The notes under the pieces: generated by a model | Database searches by the model: none | What the model saw: only the letters and a program-made list of their open reading frames with translations | What the model was told of the DNA's origin: nothing | NCBI RefSeq assembly: GCF_003697845.1 | Contig: NZ_RDQE01000006.1 | Location: 1-64,000, forward strand | DNA length: 64,000 bases | Direction: 5' to 3' | Source of the DNA: Halobellus captivus | Lineage (GTDB): Archaea > Halobacteriota > Halobacteria > Halobacteriales > Haloferacaceae | Position numbers and translations under genes: made by a program | Shown: in pieces, positions 22,967 through 32,997 of the stretch | Position numbering within the stretch: the first letter of the stretch is position 1 | How the letters are laid out: each line of letters starts with the position of its first letter

Positions 22967-24811
22967 CTATAGGTTCGGGTCCCGGTCGCGGGACGACGGG
23001 TCGCCGGGAGCGTCGTCTCCGCCGTCCCCGGCACCTCCGCCGTCCTCGGCAGCCCCACCGTCCTCGTCGTCCGCCGCAGGGTCGTCCTCGCTGGATTCGT
23101 CCTCGCTCCCCGTGAGATCCGCCCGCTGGAGTTCGACGACGAAGGTCGCGCCCTTCGGCTCGTTGTCCTCGATCCACACGTCGCCGCCGAACTGTCGTAC
23201 CAGCACGTGGACGAGGTACAGCCCGATCCCGGTTCCGGGGCTGTCCAGTCCCTTCTCGCCTTTCCCGAAGACCGCCTCTTTTCGCTCGTCGGGAACCCCG
23301 GGGCCGTTGTCCCGGACCTCGAGGCGGACCGTTTCGCCCCGTCCCTCGATGGCGACCGTGACCTCCGGGATCCCCTCGTCGTTGTGTCGAACCGCGTTCT
23401 CGAGGAGGTTCCGGAGGACGGACGATATCATCCCGTTCGCTCTGACGTGGGCGGTTCCGGCGTCGTCGACGAGCCGGAACGTCGCCTCCGGGAACGTCTC
23501 CCGGACGGCCTCCAGCTCGGACTCGACCGACCACCGGAGGTCGACCGGGCGGAGGTCGACCGTTCCCTCCTCGGACAACGCGTCGGTGAAGTCCCGGACG
23601 GTTTCGGTGAGTTCCACGACGTCGTTCCCCTTGCGTAACACGCGGTCGAGCACCGCCTCGAGGTCGTCGTCGACGCGACCTCGGAACGTCTCCATCCAGC
23701 CGAGGATCACGGCCATGTCGTTGCGGATGTCGTGGCGGACGACGCGGTTCAGCGTCTCGAGCTGTTCCGTCCGCACTTCGAGACGACGACGATACGCCTC
23801 CCGGTCGGTCACGTCCGTGATCGTCACCAACCGTCCCGTCGGGACGTCGCCGGCGGTGAACGGCGTCGACGTCACCTCGTAGAAACGGACTCCCTCGTCC
23901 CGGGTGCCTCCCTCCCGGGAGTCCCCCTCTCGAGAGTCCCCCGCGTGTTCGAGCGTACACACGCCACCCCCGTCGAGCCGTTCCGCGATGGAGGCGTTCA
24001 CGAAGCCTATCGGCTCCCCGACGGACTCCTCGAGCGACGGGAGTATCCGCCGAGCCGACACGTTGTAATCGAGGACTCGGTCCTCCCGGTCGAGATAGAT
24101 CGCCGGCTTGTCCGACGTCCCGGTGAGTCGGATCGTCTCGAGGCGGTCGTGGTACACGAAGAGCGTCCCGACCGCGAAGATCGCGACCCCGGGCGGCTCG
24201 TACATCAGCGGAAGCAACCACTCCACCCGGTCACCGAAGACCGTCGCGACTGCCGGTATCCCGGTGAGGGCGACCAGGACCACGAGCGGACGGCTGTCGG
24301 CACCCGTGTAGTGGAACCGCTCGAGCAACATGAAGAAGCCGACGCCGATAACGACGTACGACAACCCGAGAACGAGCCAGTAGAGCACCTGATGGCGGAT
24401 CTCGAGGTGGGTGAACGGTTCCGTCGTCCACGCGGTCGTGAAGTAGAGCTCGTGTAACGGGTTCGTGATCTTGAGCGCGGTGAGGAGCCCGAACACGGCG
24501 AGGGCGACGTTTCGGTACGGCGCCTGCCGCGGCGGCCGGCCGGTGTAGGCGGCACAGAAGTACAGCCACGCGCCGACCGCGACGAACGCGAACACGAACC
24601 CGACCGTGTACCAAGCGGTACTGCCGGCGGCCGTCGGGGCGAGCAGGTACCCGACGTAGCCGACCGACCAGACGGCGACGGAGAGGAGGAGTCCGGCGAG
24701 CCCTCGGCGAGTGTCGGCGTGCCGGATGCGTCGCACGCGCGGGAGACTCGCCACGCAGGCGAGGGCGGAGACGGCGAAGACCGCCACGTGACTGAGCAGG
24801 ACCCAGTCCAT
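22967..24811 (-). CDS. 7TM-PAS sensor histidine kinase
   Basis: 614 residues from the ATG at 24811. Seven hydrophobic segments (about 1-225) form a 7TM sensor of the type named N-terminal 7TM region of histidine kinases. A PAS domain follows (about 235-345, KPAIYLDREDRVLDYNVSA). The kinase core has the H-box RVVRHDIRNDMAVILGW, N-box LRNLLENAVRHND and G-boxes DNGPGVPDERK and GTGIGLYLV. The C-terminal 50 residues are an acidic low-complexity tail. An in-frame ATG 57 nt upstream is possible, but MDWVLLSHVAVF starts the first helix directly. No receiver gene is adjacent, while sugE follows 28 nt downstream. Confidence 0.9.
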   Translation of the reverse strand: MDWVLLSHVAVFAVSALACVASLPRVRRIRHADTRRGLAGLLLSVAVWSVGYVGYLLAPTAAGSTAWYTVGFVFAFVAVGAWLYFCAAYTGRPPRQAPYRNVALAVFGLLTALKITNPLHELYFTTAWTTEPFTHLEIRHQVLYWLVLGLSYVVIGVGFFMLLERFHYTGADSRPLVVLVALTGIPAVATVFGDRVEWLLPLMYEPPGVAIFAVGTLFVYHDRLETIRLTGTSDKPAIYLDREDRVLDYNVSARRILPSLEESVGEPIGFVNASIAERLDGGGVCTLEHAGDSREGDSREGGTRDEGVRFYEVTSTPFTAGDVPTGRLVTITDVTDREAYRRRLEVRTEQLETLNRVVRHDIRNDMAVILGWMETFRGRVDDDLEAVLDRVLRKGNDVVELTETVRDFTDALSEEGTVDLRPVDLRWSVESELEAVRETFPEATFRLVDDAGTAHVRANGMISSVLRNLLENAVRHNDEGIPEVTVAIEGRGETVRLEVRDNGPGVPDERKEAVFGKGEKGLDSPGTGIGLYLVHVLVRQFGGDVWIEDNEPKGATFVVELQRADLTGSEDESSEDDPAADDEDGGAAEDGGGAGDGGDDAPGDPSSRDRDPNL

Positions 24812-24940
24812 CACTGAACCCGGGTTTCGCCACACGTCGTCAAAACGATTGTGATACTGAAACCGCACGACTTCGCCGTCCCGGCAACTCCGTCACCTAC
24901 CCACGGGATTATCCCCGCACCCGGAGAACTGCGGATCCAC

Positions 24941-26248
24941 ATGAACGCGAACGAGCGACGCATCGTCGCCTTCACGGCGAGCTCCCACGGGCTCGTCCAC
25001 ACCTACGAGCTGTCCATTCCGATCCTGCTCACGGTGTGGATCGCGGAGTTCTCGACCACGGCCGCGACCCTGGGAGCGCTCGTCACGGTCGGCTACGGCC
25101 TCTTCGGCGTCGGCGCGCTTCCCGGGGGGGTCGTCGTCGACCGCTTCGGCTCGAAGCCGGTCATCCTCGCGTGTCTGCTCGGCATGGGCGGCTCGTTCCT
25201 GCTCGTGGGGGCCGCACCGAGCCTCCCGGTGCTCGCAGTCGCGCTCGCGGTGTGGGGCGTCACCGCCAGCGTCTACCATCCCGCGGGCCTCTCGCTGCTC
25301 TCGAAGGCCGTCGAGCGCCGTGGAACCGCGCTCGGCTACCACGGCATCGGCGGCAACCTCGGGATCGCGCTCGGCCCGCTCGCGGCGGTCCTGCTGCTCG
25401 TCGCGTTCGACTGGCGGGTCGTCGCCGCGCTGCTCACGGTCCCGGCGTTCCTCGTCGCCGCCTACGGCTACACCGTCGACGTCGAGTCCGCACTCGTGGC
25501 CGCCGGCGACGACGGGGCCGGCGAGAGGGACGGCGACGACGCCGATGTCGCCGCCGACGGCTCCGACGACGCTACTGTCGACGCCCCCGACACGAGTCCG
25601 AACGGGTTCGCCGGCTTCCTCGACGACACGCGGGTGCTCCTGACGCTCGGGTTCGGGCTCGTCCTGGTGTTCGTCACGTTCAGCGGCCTCTACTACCGCA
25701 CGTTTCTGACGTTCCTTCCCGACCTCCTCGGCGACACGCTCGGCGGGTTCGCCGACCTCCAACTCGTCGACCCCGAGGGGCCCTACGCCGAGGAGTTCGA
25801 CCCGGCCCGGTACCTCTACGTCGCGATCCTGATGGTGGGCGTGCCGGGCCAGTACCTCGGCGGACGGATCGCCGACCGGATGCCGCCGGAGCGAGCGCTC
25901 ATGTACCTCATGTCGATACTCGCCCTCCTCGCGCTGTCGTTCGTGCCGGCGACCGGACGGGTCTGGTCGTTCCTGCTCGTCTCGGGACTGCTCGGCGTCG
26001 CGCTGTTCACGGTACAGCCGCTCTCGCAGGCGACCGTCGCGGCCTACTCCCCGCCGGGAACCCGTGGGCTCTCGTTCGGATACACCTACCTCGGGATCTT
26101 CGGCGTCGGCTCCCTCGGGGCCGGGCTCGCCGGCTACGTTCTCACGGTCGCGGGTACCCGGGAGCTGTTCCTCGTGCTCGCGGGGATCGCCGTCTGCGGC
26201 GCGCTCGCCTCGGGTTCCGTCCACCGGTTCGGCGAGTCGAGGGAGTGA
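24941..26248 (+). CDS. Major facilitator superfamily transporter
   Basis: 435 residues with about 12 transmembrane helices in two bundles, split by an acidic cytoplasmic loop of about 50 residues (around 185-235) rich in Asp, Gly and Ala. Between helices 2 and 3 the MFS signature appears as GGVVVDRFGSKPVILA, with an equivalent GGRIADRMPPERALM in the second half. Substrate unknown. The start at 24941 is preferred over an upstream ATG at 24851, which would add 30 non-membrane residues. It is divergent from the kinase gene. Confidence 0.88.
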   Translation: MNANERRIVAFTASSHGLVHTYELSIPILLTVWIAEFSTTAATLGALVTVGYGLFGVGALPGGVVVDRFGSKPVILACLLGMGGSFLLVGAAPSLPVLAVALAVWGVTASVYHPAGLSLLSKAVERRGTALGYHGIGGNLGIALGPLAAVLLLVAFDWRVVAALLTVPAFLVAAYGYTVDVESALVAAGDDGAGERDGDDADVAADGSDDATVDAPDTSPNGFAGFLDDTRVLLTLGFGLVLVFVTFSGLYYRTFLTFLPDLLGDTLGGFADLQLVDPEGPYAEEFDPARYLYVAILMVGVPGQYLGGRIADRMPPERALMYLMSILALLALSFVPATGRVWSFLLVSGLLGVALFTVQPLSQATVAAYSPPGTRGLSFGYTYLGIFGVGSLGAGLAGYVLTVAGTRELFLVLAGIAVCGALASGSVHRFGESRE

Positions 26249-26372
26249 GCCGCGGCGTGGCCGCCGGAACTGAGGTGCCGACACCGGACTACCGGAACTG
26301 GACTACCGGAGTCGGATCGGCGATCCGAGCGACCCCCGGAAGGGCTTAGTCGACGGCGGCGTCCCTCCCCGT

Positions 26373-27776
26373 ATGGACGACTCACACGGCGTGGGGGACG
26401 ACCCGTACGCCCCCGCGAAGGCGGTGCTCGACGGTGGCGGGTTCGGCTCGGACCCGGTCGAGACCGCCGCCCGGCTCGACGCGGACGACCCGCTCTCCGG
26501 CCTCGCGGACCGCTTTTTCACCCCCGACGACGGGCTGTACATGGACGGCAACTCGCTCGGCCCCGCGAGCGACGCCGCGCTCGCGAGCCTCGACCGCGTC
26601 GTCGACGAGTGGCGCGAGCACCTGATCGGCGGGTGGACCGACGCCGACCCGCCGTGGTTCGAGGTCGGCGAGCGGATCGGGGCGGCGCTCGCGCCGCTCG
26701 TCGGGGCGGCACCCGAGGAGGTCGTCATCGGAAACTCGATCACGGTGAACGTACACACGCTCGTGGGGACGTTCCTGGACGAGTTGCTCGCCGGGAACGG
26801 ACCGGACCGCGCCGACAGTGCCGCCGCGGACGGGAGCTGGGACCCGGACGTCGAGCCCGCGGTGCTGGTCAACGAACTCGATTTCCCCTCCGACCACTAC
26901 GCGATCCGGGCACAGCTGCGCCAGCGCGGGATCGACCCCGACGAGAAGCTCCGAGTCGTCGAGAGCCGGGACGGTCGAACGATCGATCCCGCCGACGTCG
27001 AGGCCGTACTCGAGGAACACGACGACGTGGGGATCGTCTTCATGCCGACCGCGCTCTACCGGTCCGGGCAGCTGTTCGACGTGGCGCGGATCGCCGAGGC
27101 GGCCCACGACGCCGGCGCGTACGCGGGGTTCGACGCCGCCCACTCCGTCGGGGCGGTACCGCACGCGTTCGACGACGCCGGCGTCGACTTCGCGGTGTGG
27201 TGTACCTACAAGTACCTCAACGCCGGACCGGGCGCGCTCGGCGCGCTGTTCGTCGCCGAGCGCCACCACGGGCTCACGCCCGCGCTCGCCGGGTGGTGGG
27301 GCCACGAGAAGGCGACGCAGTTCGAGATGAACCTAACGTACACGCCCGCGGACTCCGCGGGCGCGTGGCAGATCGGAACCCCGCCGCTGCTCGCGGCGGC
27401 CCCCCTAGAGGGCGCAGTCGAGACGCTACGCGAGGCGGGAATAGAACGGATCCGGGCGAAATCCCTCGCGCTCACCGACCTCCTGATCGCCTTAGTCGAC
27501 GAACGCCTCCCCGAGGTGGCGATCGGGACGCCCCGCGACCGCGACACACGGGGCGGCCACGTCGCCCTGGAGCATCCCGACGCCGAACGGTTGAGCAGGG
27601 CGCTGACGGACCGGGGCGTCGTCGTCGACTTCCGGCCGCCGAACGTCGTGCGCGTGTGTCCGGCCGCGCCCTACACCGCCTTCGCGGACGTGCTCGCGGT
27701 GGTCGACCGGATCGAGGCGATCCTCGACGCCGGCGCACACGAGGAGTACGCGGCGAGTGAGGGCGGCGTGACGTAA
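26373..27776 (+). CDS. kynU: Kynureninase
   Basis: 467-residue PLP enzyme cleaving kynurenine to anthranilate and alanine in tryptophan breakdown. The PLP lysine is Lys280 in WCTYKYLNAGPG. The conserved FDAAHSVGAVPH (about 253-264) binds the pyridine ring, and SGQLFD and GWWGH are family marks. Length is slightly above the usual 420-ish because of an acidic insert near 140-160. No tryptophan dioxygenase or kynurenine formamidase is visible within this window, so the rest of the pathway must be elsewhere. Its neighbour on the other strand, 44 nt away, is a cytochrome P450. Confidence 0.93.
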   Translation: MDDSHGVGDDPYAPAKAVLDGGGFGSDPVETAARLDADDPLSGLADRFFTPDDGLYMDGNSLGPASDAALASLDRVVDEWREHLIGGWTDADPPWFEVGERIGAALAPLVGAAPEEVVIGNSITVNVHTLVGTFLDELLAGNGPDRADSAAADGSWDPDVEPAVLVNELDFPSDHYAIRAQLRQRGIDPDEKLRVVESRDGRTIDPADVEAVLEEHDDVGIVFMPTALYRSGQLFDVARIAEAAHDAGAYAGFDAAHSVGAVPHAFDDAGVDFAVWCTYKYLNAGPGALGALFVAERHHGLTPALAGWWGHEKATQFEMNLTYTPADSAGAWQIGTPPLLAAAPLEGAVETLREAGIERIRAKSLALTDLLIALVDERLPEVAIGTPRDRDTRGGHVALEHPDAERLSRALTDRGVVVDFRPPNVVRVCPAAPYTAFADVLAVVDRIEAILDAGAHEEYAASEGGVT

Positions 27777-27820
27777 CGAGGACGGAAGGACGAAACCGGG
27801 GCTCGAGGAACGGAGCGACC

Positions 27821-29215
27821 TCACTTCTCGCGGATCCGCATCGGCACCGGGTGGTCGGGATGCATCGTCAGCGACCCGCGCAACGAGAGGTCGGGGCCCT
27901 CGTAGTCGAGCGCGTAGCGCGAGCAGACGCATGCGAGGATGAGCTTCGCCTCCAGGAGGGAGAACGCCTTCCCGATGCAGTGGCGCGGCCCGCCGCCGAA
28001 CGGGAAGTACGCGAAGCGGGGACGCGCGCTCCGGCGCTCGGGTTCCCACCGACCTGGATCGAAGGTGTCCGGATCGTCGTACCACCGCGGCGAGCGGTGA
28101 ACGACCCACTGTGAGCACATCAGCGCGGACCCCTCGGGGATCCGGTAGCCGTCGATCTTCACGTCGAGCTTCGGCTCGCGGAACAGCGTGTAGACCGGAG
28201 GGTACAGCCGCATCGACTCCGAGAGCACCCGACCCGTGTACGTCATCTCCCGGGCGTCCGCGGCGTCCGGCGGGCCGTCCGCGGTCGCGGCCGCGGCCTC
28301 GCGCTCCACGCGTTCGCGGGCCGCCGGGTGCTTCGAGAGGAGGTAGAACGTGTAGGTCAACGCGAGCGCCGTGGTGTCGTGGCCGGCCAGAAGCATCGTC
28401 ACCAGCTCGTCGCGCAGGTTCTCGTCGGTCTGCTCGCCGCGGTCGCGAGCGCGGAGCAGGACGGAGAGCAGGTCCATCGGCACGTCGCCGTCGGGGTCGC
28501 CCGGCGGACCGCCCACGGCGACTCCCTCGGAACCCGCCGGGTCCACCGCGGGATCGCGTTCGGTTCCCCGTCGTCGCTCGACGATCCCGTCGATCACCGA
28601 CTCCAGGGTGTCGACGGCGTCGGCGAACTCGCGGTTCTCGCGGGTCGGCACCCAGTTCGGGATCAGGAAGCGGCGCGGGTCCGGCTCGAACCGCGCGCCG
28701 AGCGGCTCCAGCTTCTCCTGGACCGTCCTGACCTCCTCGTCGGTAACGTCCGCACCGAACATCGCCGAAACGATGATCCGGACGGTGAGTCGTGCGATCT
28801 CGAGTTGGACGTCGACGACCGTGCCGTCCTCCCACTCGGCGATCTGCGACGCCGTGTGCTCGACCATCGTCCCCGCGAGCGCGCCGATCCGACGGCTGTG
28901 AAACGAGGGGTTCGCGAGCCGCCGCTGTCGACGCCACGTCTCACCCTCGCTCAACAACAGTCCCTCGCCGAGCAGCGTCCCCATCGCGTCGTCGCCGAAC
29001 TGCGGCTTGCGGTACCGCTCCGCCTCCGCGACGAGCACCCGCTCGATGTCGTCGGGGTTCGTGAGTAGGTACGTCTCGCGCGGTCCGAGGTCGAACCGAA
29101 CGACGTCGCCGTAGCTGTCGGCGCAGGCGCGCATGAAACCGAAGGGATCGTCGGCGTACTGGCGGCCGTTGCCGAAGAGGGGATCCCCGACCGGTCCGGG
29201 CGGCGTGGCGGACAT
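27821..29215 (-). CDS. Cytochrome P450
   Basis: 464-residue soluble monooxygenase. Heme-ligand loop FPFGGGPRHCIGKAF with Cys413; I-helix oxygen-activation motif AGHDTT at 277-282; ExxR as ESMR at 333-336; PERF-like segment DPGRWEPERR. There is no N-terminal membrane anchor. An acidic, Gly/Pro-rich insertion sits between helices G and H (about 217-246). Substrate is unknown, and no ferredoxin or reductase is adjacent. Upstream of the ATG, GAACG-N8-CGTTC (29232-29249) overlaps a TATA-like GTTTAAC and may be an operator. Confidence 0.95.
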   Translation of the reverse strand: MSATPPGPVGDPLFGNGRQYADDPFGFMRACADSYGDVVRFDLGPRETYLLTNPDDIERVLVAEAERYRKPQFGDDAMGTLLGEGLLLSEGETWRRQRRLANPSFHSRRIGALAGTMVEHTASQIAEWEDGTVVDVQLEIARLTVRIIVSAMFGADVTDEEVRTVQEKLEPLGARFEPDPRRFLIPNWVPTRENREFADAVDTLESVIDGIVERRRGTERDPAVDPAGSEGVAVGGPPGDPDGDVPMDLLSVLLRARDRGEQTDENLRDELVTMLLAGHDTTALALTYTFYLLSKHPAARERVEREAAAATADGPPDAADAREMTYTGRVLSESMRLYPPVYTLFREPKLDVKIDGYRIPEGSALMCSQWVVHRSPRWYDDPDTFDPGRWEPERRSARPRFAYFPFGGGPRHCIGKAFSLLEAKLILACVCSRYALDYEGPDLSLRGSLTMHPDHPVPMRIREK

Positions 29216-29296
29216 ACGATTTCTGGGGCCTGAACGGTGTTAAACGTTCGGCAGCCCGTGTTTCGACCGATCCGGAAAAGGAGCGTTTCGTCGCCG

Positions 29297-30922
29297 TCAG
29301 CGAGCGGCGTCGAGCCGCTCGACGCGCGCTATCAGCTCCGCCACCGCGGCCTCCTGGTCGTCGGTCGCGTCGACGATCCGTTCGGTCGCCGACTCCGTCC
29401 GGTCCGAACGGTCGCGGACGCTCTCGAGGGTCGCGGTGAGTTCCTCGACGGTCGCCGCCTGATCGTCGGTCGTCCGCGCGACCTCGGCGACGCCGTCGGC
29501 CGCTTCGTCGACCGCGTCGGCGATCTCCGACAGCGAGTCGAGAACCGTCTCTATCTCCTCGCCCGCGTCCTCGATCCGTTCGTGCGAGCGCTCGACGGCC
29601 GCCGACGTCTCGTCCGACTGCGCCTGAAGCTCGGCGAGGCTATCGGTGATCGCTTCGGTGTGTCCGCGGGTCTCGTCGGCCAGCTTCTTCACCTCCTCCG
29701 CGACGACCGCGAATCCGTTACCCTCCTCGCCCGCGCGGGCGGCCTCGATGTTGGCGTTCAAAGCAAGCAGGTTGGTCTGTTCCGCGACGTCCGAGATCAC
29801 TTCGATCACCTCCTCGATGTCGTCCATCCGGTCCGAGAGCGCGCCGACGCTGTCGACCAGCTCGTCGCCGATATCGACCACGTCCTCGGTCGCTTCGCGA
29901 GCGTCGCTGCTGGCGTCGAGCCCTTCCTCGGCGGCCTCCCTGGCGTTCGAGGCCGCCGCGTCGACCTGATCGGCGGTCGCGGCGACCTCCTCCATGCCGG
30001 CCGAGAAGGACTGCATCTCCGCGACGCCCTCCGCCAACAGTTCGTTCTGTTCGTCGACGTTGGTCGCGATCTCGCCCGCCGCCTCGCTCGCCTCCTCGAC
30101 GGTGTCGTCGATCTCGCGAGCCTGCTCGTGGACGCTCCGAGAGAGTTCCTCGAGGTTCTCGGCCATCCCGTCGACCGCGTCCACGACCCGGAGCAGGTCG
30201 TCGTCGAGCCGTTCGAAGGACTCCTCACGAGTGATCCGAGCCTCCAGATCACCCTCGCCGATCGCCTCGGCGGTCCCTCGGATCTCGGATATCAGCGCCG
30301 CGGTCGCCTTCCGTCCCTCGACGTTCTCCGTTCGGTCGACAACGACCTCGGTGACCCCCACGAGTTCGCCGTCGTCACCGTACAGCGGCGTCGCGGTGAA
30401 CTCGATGTGTCGCTCGTCGCCGTGGCGGTCGACCATCGTACTGGAGTCGCGGTAGCGGTTCCGGGCCGAGTCGGGACGTTCGACGCCGTACGCCTCGTCC
30501 GCGTCCTCCGGCGCGTCGAGTACCTTGTCGGCGAGCGTGTCGGCCCGGCGGCCGTCCGGATAGAACAGCTCGGAGACGTGTCCGGAACCGACCGCGTCCT
30601 CACGATCCACGCCGGTGAGTGTGGCTATCGACTCGTTCCACTCGACGACGCTACCCTCACGATCGAGGATGAACGTCGGGACGCTCGTGGCGTCGAACAC
30701 CTGTTCGAAGCCGGCTCGCTCGAGCGTCTCCGCTCGATCGACGCCGTCCTCGTCGGTGACGCCGCGTCCCTCGTTCGTTCGTTCCTCCGATCCGATCCCC
30801 GCGTCCGCCTCCGAGAGGTCCTCATCCGATGACCCGTCAACGACGACGCCACCGTCCGGGAGCGATCGTGAGTTTCGATCTCCTCCGAGCACGCGGCGGA
30901 GGAGACCTCGAAATCCCGTCAT
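29297..30922 (-). CDS. Cytoplasmic methyl-accepting transducer with PAS domain
   Basis: 541 residues without transmembrane segments, so a soluble Htr-type taxis receptor. Order: acidic N-terminal linker (1-65), PAS domain (about 70-185, VPTFILDREGSVVEWNESIA), a HAMP-like helical stretch (about 200-260), and the MCP signalling coiled coil with the conserved tip VAEQTNLLALNANIEAARAG. It would sense an internal signal such as redox or a metabolite through PAS and control CheA. A GTG 6 nt upstream is an alternative start. A strong TATA box (30948-30955) lies about 26 nt before the start, so the message is leaderless. Confidence 0.93.
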   Translation of the reverse strand: MTGFRGLLRRVLGGDRNSRSLPDGGVVVDGSSDEDLSEADAGIGSEERTNEGRGVTDEDGVDRAETLERAGFEQVFDATSVPTFILDREGSVVEWNESIATLTGVDREDAVGSGHVSELFYPDGRRADTLADKVLDAPEDADEAYGVERPDSARNRYRDSSTMVDRHGDERHIEFTATPLYGDDGELVGVTEVVVDRTENVEGRKATAALISEIRGTAEAIGEGDLEARITREESFERLDDDLLRVVDAVDGMAENLEELSRSVHEQAREIDDTVEEASEAAGEIATNVDEQNELLAEGVAEMQSFSAGMEEVAATADQVDAAASNAREAAEEGLDASSDAREATEDVVDIGDELVDSVGALSDRMDDIEEVIEVISDVAEQTNLLALNANIEAARAGEEGNGFAVVAEEVKKLADETRGHTEAITDSLAELQAQSDETSAAVERSHERIEDAGEEIETVLDSLSEIADAVDEAADGVAEVARTTDDQAATVEELTATLESVRDRSDRTESATERIVDATDDQEAAVAELIARVERLDAAR

Positions 30923-30947
30923 GTTCACTTCCCCCTCGCCGAACCGC

Positions 30948-30955
30948 CTATATAA
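30948..30955 (-). promoter_or_regulatory. TATA box for the transducer gene
   Basis: Minus-strand TTATATAG is centred about 26 nt before the starts at 30922/30928, with a purine-rich BRE-like segment (AAGGGAGGACC) next to it. Confidence 0.7.
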
Positions 30956-30967
30956 GGTCCTCCCTTG

Positions 30968-30994
30968 GAGAATCAGATCTGATACTCACGTGAG
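30968..30994. promoter_or_regulatory. Overlapping palindromes between transducer and uvrC
   Basis: GAGAATCAGATCTGATACTC (30968-30987) is a 20-bp palindrome with one mismatched pair. It overlaps CTCACGTGAG (30985-30994), a perfect 10-bp palindrome. GAGAATC occurs twice. The position is just upstream of the transducer BRE/TATA, suiting an activator or repressor site. Confidence 0.55.
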
Positions 30995-31065
30995 AATCGC
31001 GGATCGCTTCGGTGCTGCGGTTCCGCCCGCAGCGTTCAAGCGCGTCCGACGGCTACGTGTCAGCG

Positions 31066-32841
31066 ATGGACTCTGACGTCGTGAGAGCCCGTGCGGGCGA
31101 CCTCCCGACGGAACCCGGCGTGTACCAGTTTCGATCCGGTGAGACCACGCTGTACGTCGGTAAAGCGGTCGATATTCGGGACCGGGTCCGATCGTACGCC
31201 GACCCGCGATCGGCCCGGATCCGCGGCATGGTCGAGCGGGCGGATCGCGTCGAATTCGCCGTCACGGACACCGAAACGCAGGCGCTGCTGCTCGAGGCCA
31301 ACCTGATAAAGCGACTTCGGCCGCGGTACAACGTCCGGCTGAAGGACGACAAGTCCTACCCGCTCGTCGCCTTCTCCGATCACGAAGTCCCGCGGGTCGA
31401 GATCACACGTGACCCCGAGGAGGGCGCGGTCGCGTACGGCCCGTTCACGAACAAGGGCCGCGTCGAGACGATCGTGAAGGCGATCCGCGACGAGTACCGG
31501 CTCCGCGGCTGTTCGGACCACAAGTACGCGAACCGCGACCGGCCCTGTCTCGACTACGAGATGGGGATCTGCTCGGCCCCCTGTACCGGCGAGATCGACC
31601 CCGAGAGCTACGCCGAGGACGTCGCCGCCGCACGACGCTTCTTCGAGGGCGAGACGGGCGCGCTCGCCGACCCGCTCCGCCGCCGGATGGAGGCGGCCGC
31701 GGAGAACGCCGAGTTCGAGCGCGCGGCGAACCTCCGTGACCGGCTCGAGGCCGTCGAGGCGTTCCACGGCGAGGGCGGCGAGGCGGTGAGCGACCGCAAC
31801 GACGACCGCACCGTCGACGTGCTCGCCGCCGTCGTCGAAGGGGAGACCGCTCGAGTCGCTCGGCTTCACAGCGAGCGCGGCCAGCTCGTCGACCGGAGTC
31901 GACACCGGCTCGACACCCCGACGATCGAGGCGGCGGTCGACGACGCCGAGGAAGTCGTCGACGACGACGCTCACACGCCGGCGGCGGTGCTCTCGGCGTT
32001 TCTCGCCCAGTACTACGCCGAGCGTGAGTTCCCCGACGCGGTGCTCCTCGCGGAGCGTCCCGCCGACGCCGACGTGGTCGAGTGGCTCGAACGCGAGGGC
32101 GTCGCGGTCCGCGTTCCGGGCGCCGGGCGGGAGGCGAAGCTCGTCGAGCTCGCGCTGAAGAACGCCCGGAAACGCGGCGGACGCGACGATCCCGTGGGCG
32201 CGCTGGCCGACCGCCTCGGGATCGACCGCCCGGCGCGGGTCGAGGGGTTCGACGTGAGTCACGCGTCCGGGACCGCCGTCGTCGGCTCGAACGTCTGTTT
32301 CATCGACGGGAGCGCGCGGACGAGCGAGTACCGCCGGAAGAAGCTCACCGACCGCAACGACGACTACGCCAACATGCGGGAACTGCTCCGTTGGCGCGCG
32401 ACTCGAGCGGTCGAGAACCGTGACGACCGACCGGATCCGGATCTGCTTCTGATCGACGGCGGCGAGGGACAGCTCGGCGCGGCTCGCGACGCGCTCGCGG
32501 AGGTCAGCTGGGACGTGCCGGCGATCGCCTTAGCGAAGGCCGAGGAGCTGGTGGTGACGCCGGACGGCCCGTTGCGGTGGCCCGACGACGCGCCGGAGCT
32601 CCACCTGCTCCAGCGCGTCCGCGACGAGGCGCACCGTTTCGCCGTCCAGTACCACCAGACCGTCCGCGACGAGGTGAAGACGGTTCTCGACGACGTCCCC
32701 GGCGTCGGTCCCGAGACGCGGAGGGGACTGCTCCGACGGTTCGGATCGGTCGAGAACGTCCGTGACGCCTCCTTCGAGGACCTCACCGACGTCGAGGGCG
32801 TCGGCGACACGACGGCCCGACGGCTTCGGGAACGATTGTAG
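31066..32841 (+). CDS. uvrC: UvrABC excinuclease subunit C
   Basis: 591 residues. Makes the two incisions around bulky lesions together with UvrA and UvrB. GIY-YIG nuclease at the N-terminus (GVYQF at 18-22, LYVGKA at 29-34); cysteine-containing block [22 protein letters not shown] helical segment ([18 protein letters not shown]) for UvrB contact; RNase H-like 3'-5' region with [15 protein letters not shown]; and tandem helix-hairpin-helix motifs at the end ([18 protein letters not shown]). Haloarchaea are known to carry this bacterial repair set. The chosen ATG gives the usual N-terminus; an upstream start would add 18 residues. uvrA and uvrB are not in this window. Confidence 0.95.
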   Translation: MDSDVVRARAGDLPTEPGVYQFRSGETTLYVGKAVDIRDRVRSYADPRSARIRGMVERADRVEFAVTDTETQALLLEANLIKRLRPRYNVRLKDDKSYPLVAFSDHEVPRVEITRDPEEGAVAYGPFTNKGRVETIVKAIRDEYRLRGCSDHKYANRDRPCLDYEMGICSAPCTGEIDPESYAEDVAAARRFFEGETGALADPLRRRMEAAAENAEFERAANLRDRLEAVEAFHGEGGEAVSDRNDDRTVDVLAAVVEGETARVARLHSERGQLVDRSRHRLDTPTIEAAVDDAEEVVDDDAHTPAAVLSAFLAQYYAEREFPDAVLLAERPADADVVEWLEREGVAVRVPGAGREAKLVELALKNARKRGGRDDPVGALADRLGIDRPARVEGFDVSHASGTAVVGSNVCFIDGSARTSEYRRKKLTDRNDDYANMRELLRWRATRAVENRDDRPDPDLLLIDGGEGQLGAARDALAEVSWDVPAIALAKAEELVVTPDGPLRWPDDAPELHLLQRVRDEAHRFAVQYHQTVRDEVKTVLDDVPGVGPETRRGLLRRFGSVENVRDASFEDLTDVEGVGDTTARRLRERL

Positions 32842-32997
32842 CGGGCCTCCCGGTCGTCGGTAATGGCGAACAGGCGACGCGTCACCGTCCCGGAACGACC
32901 GCCGCACGACCGCCTCCCGTTCCGGGCCTCGATCAGGCCACGAGGGCGGTGGCCGCGGCTTCGGGCATAAACGCTCGCCTCTCGAGTCGGTGGGTGC

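Noticed and set aside
32863-32970. 35-codon frame after uvrC
   Set aside because: Arg/Pro-rich shadow-like sequence, no family pattern and no promoter.
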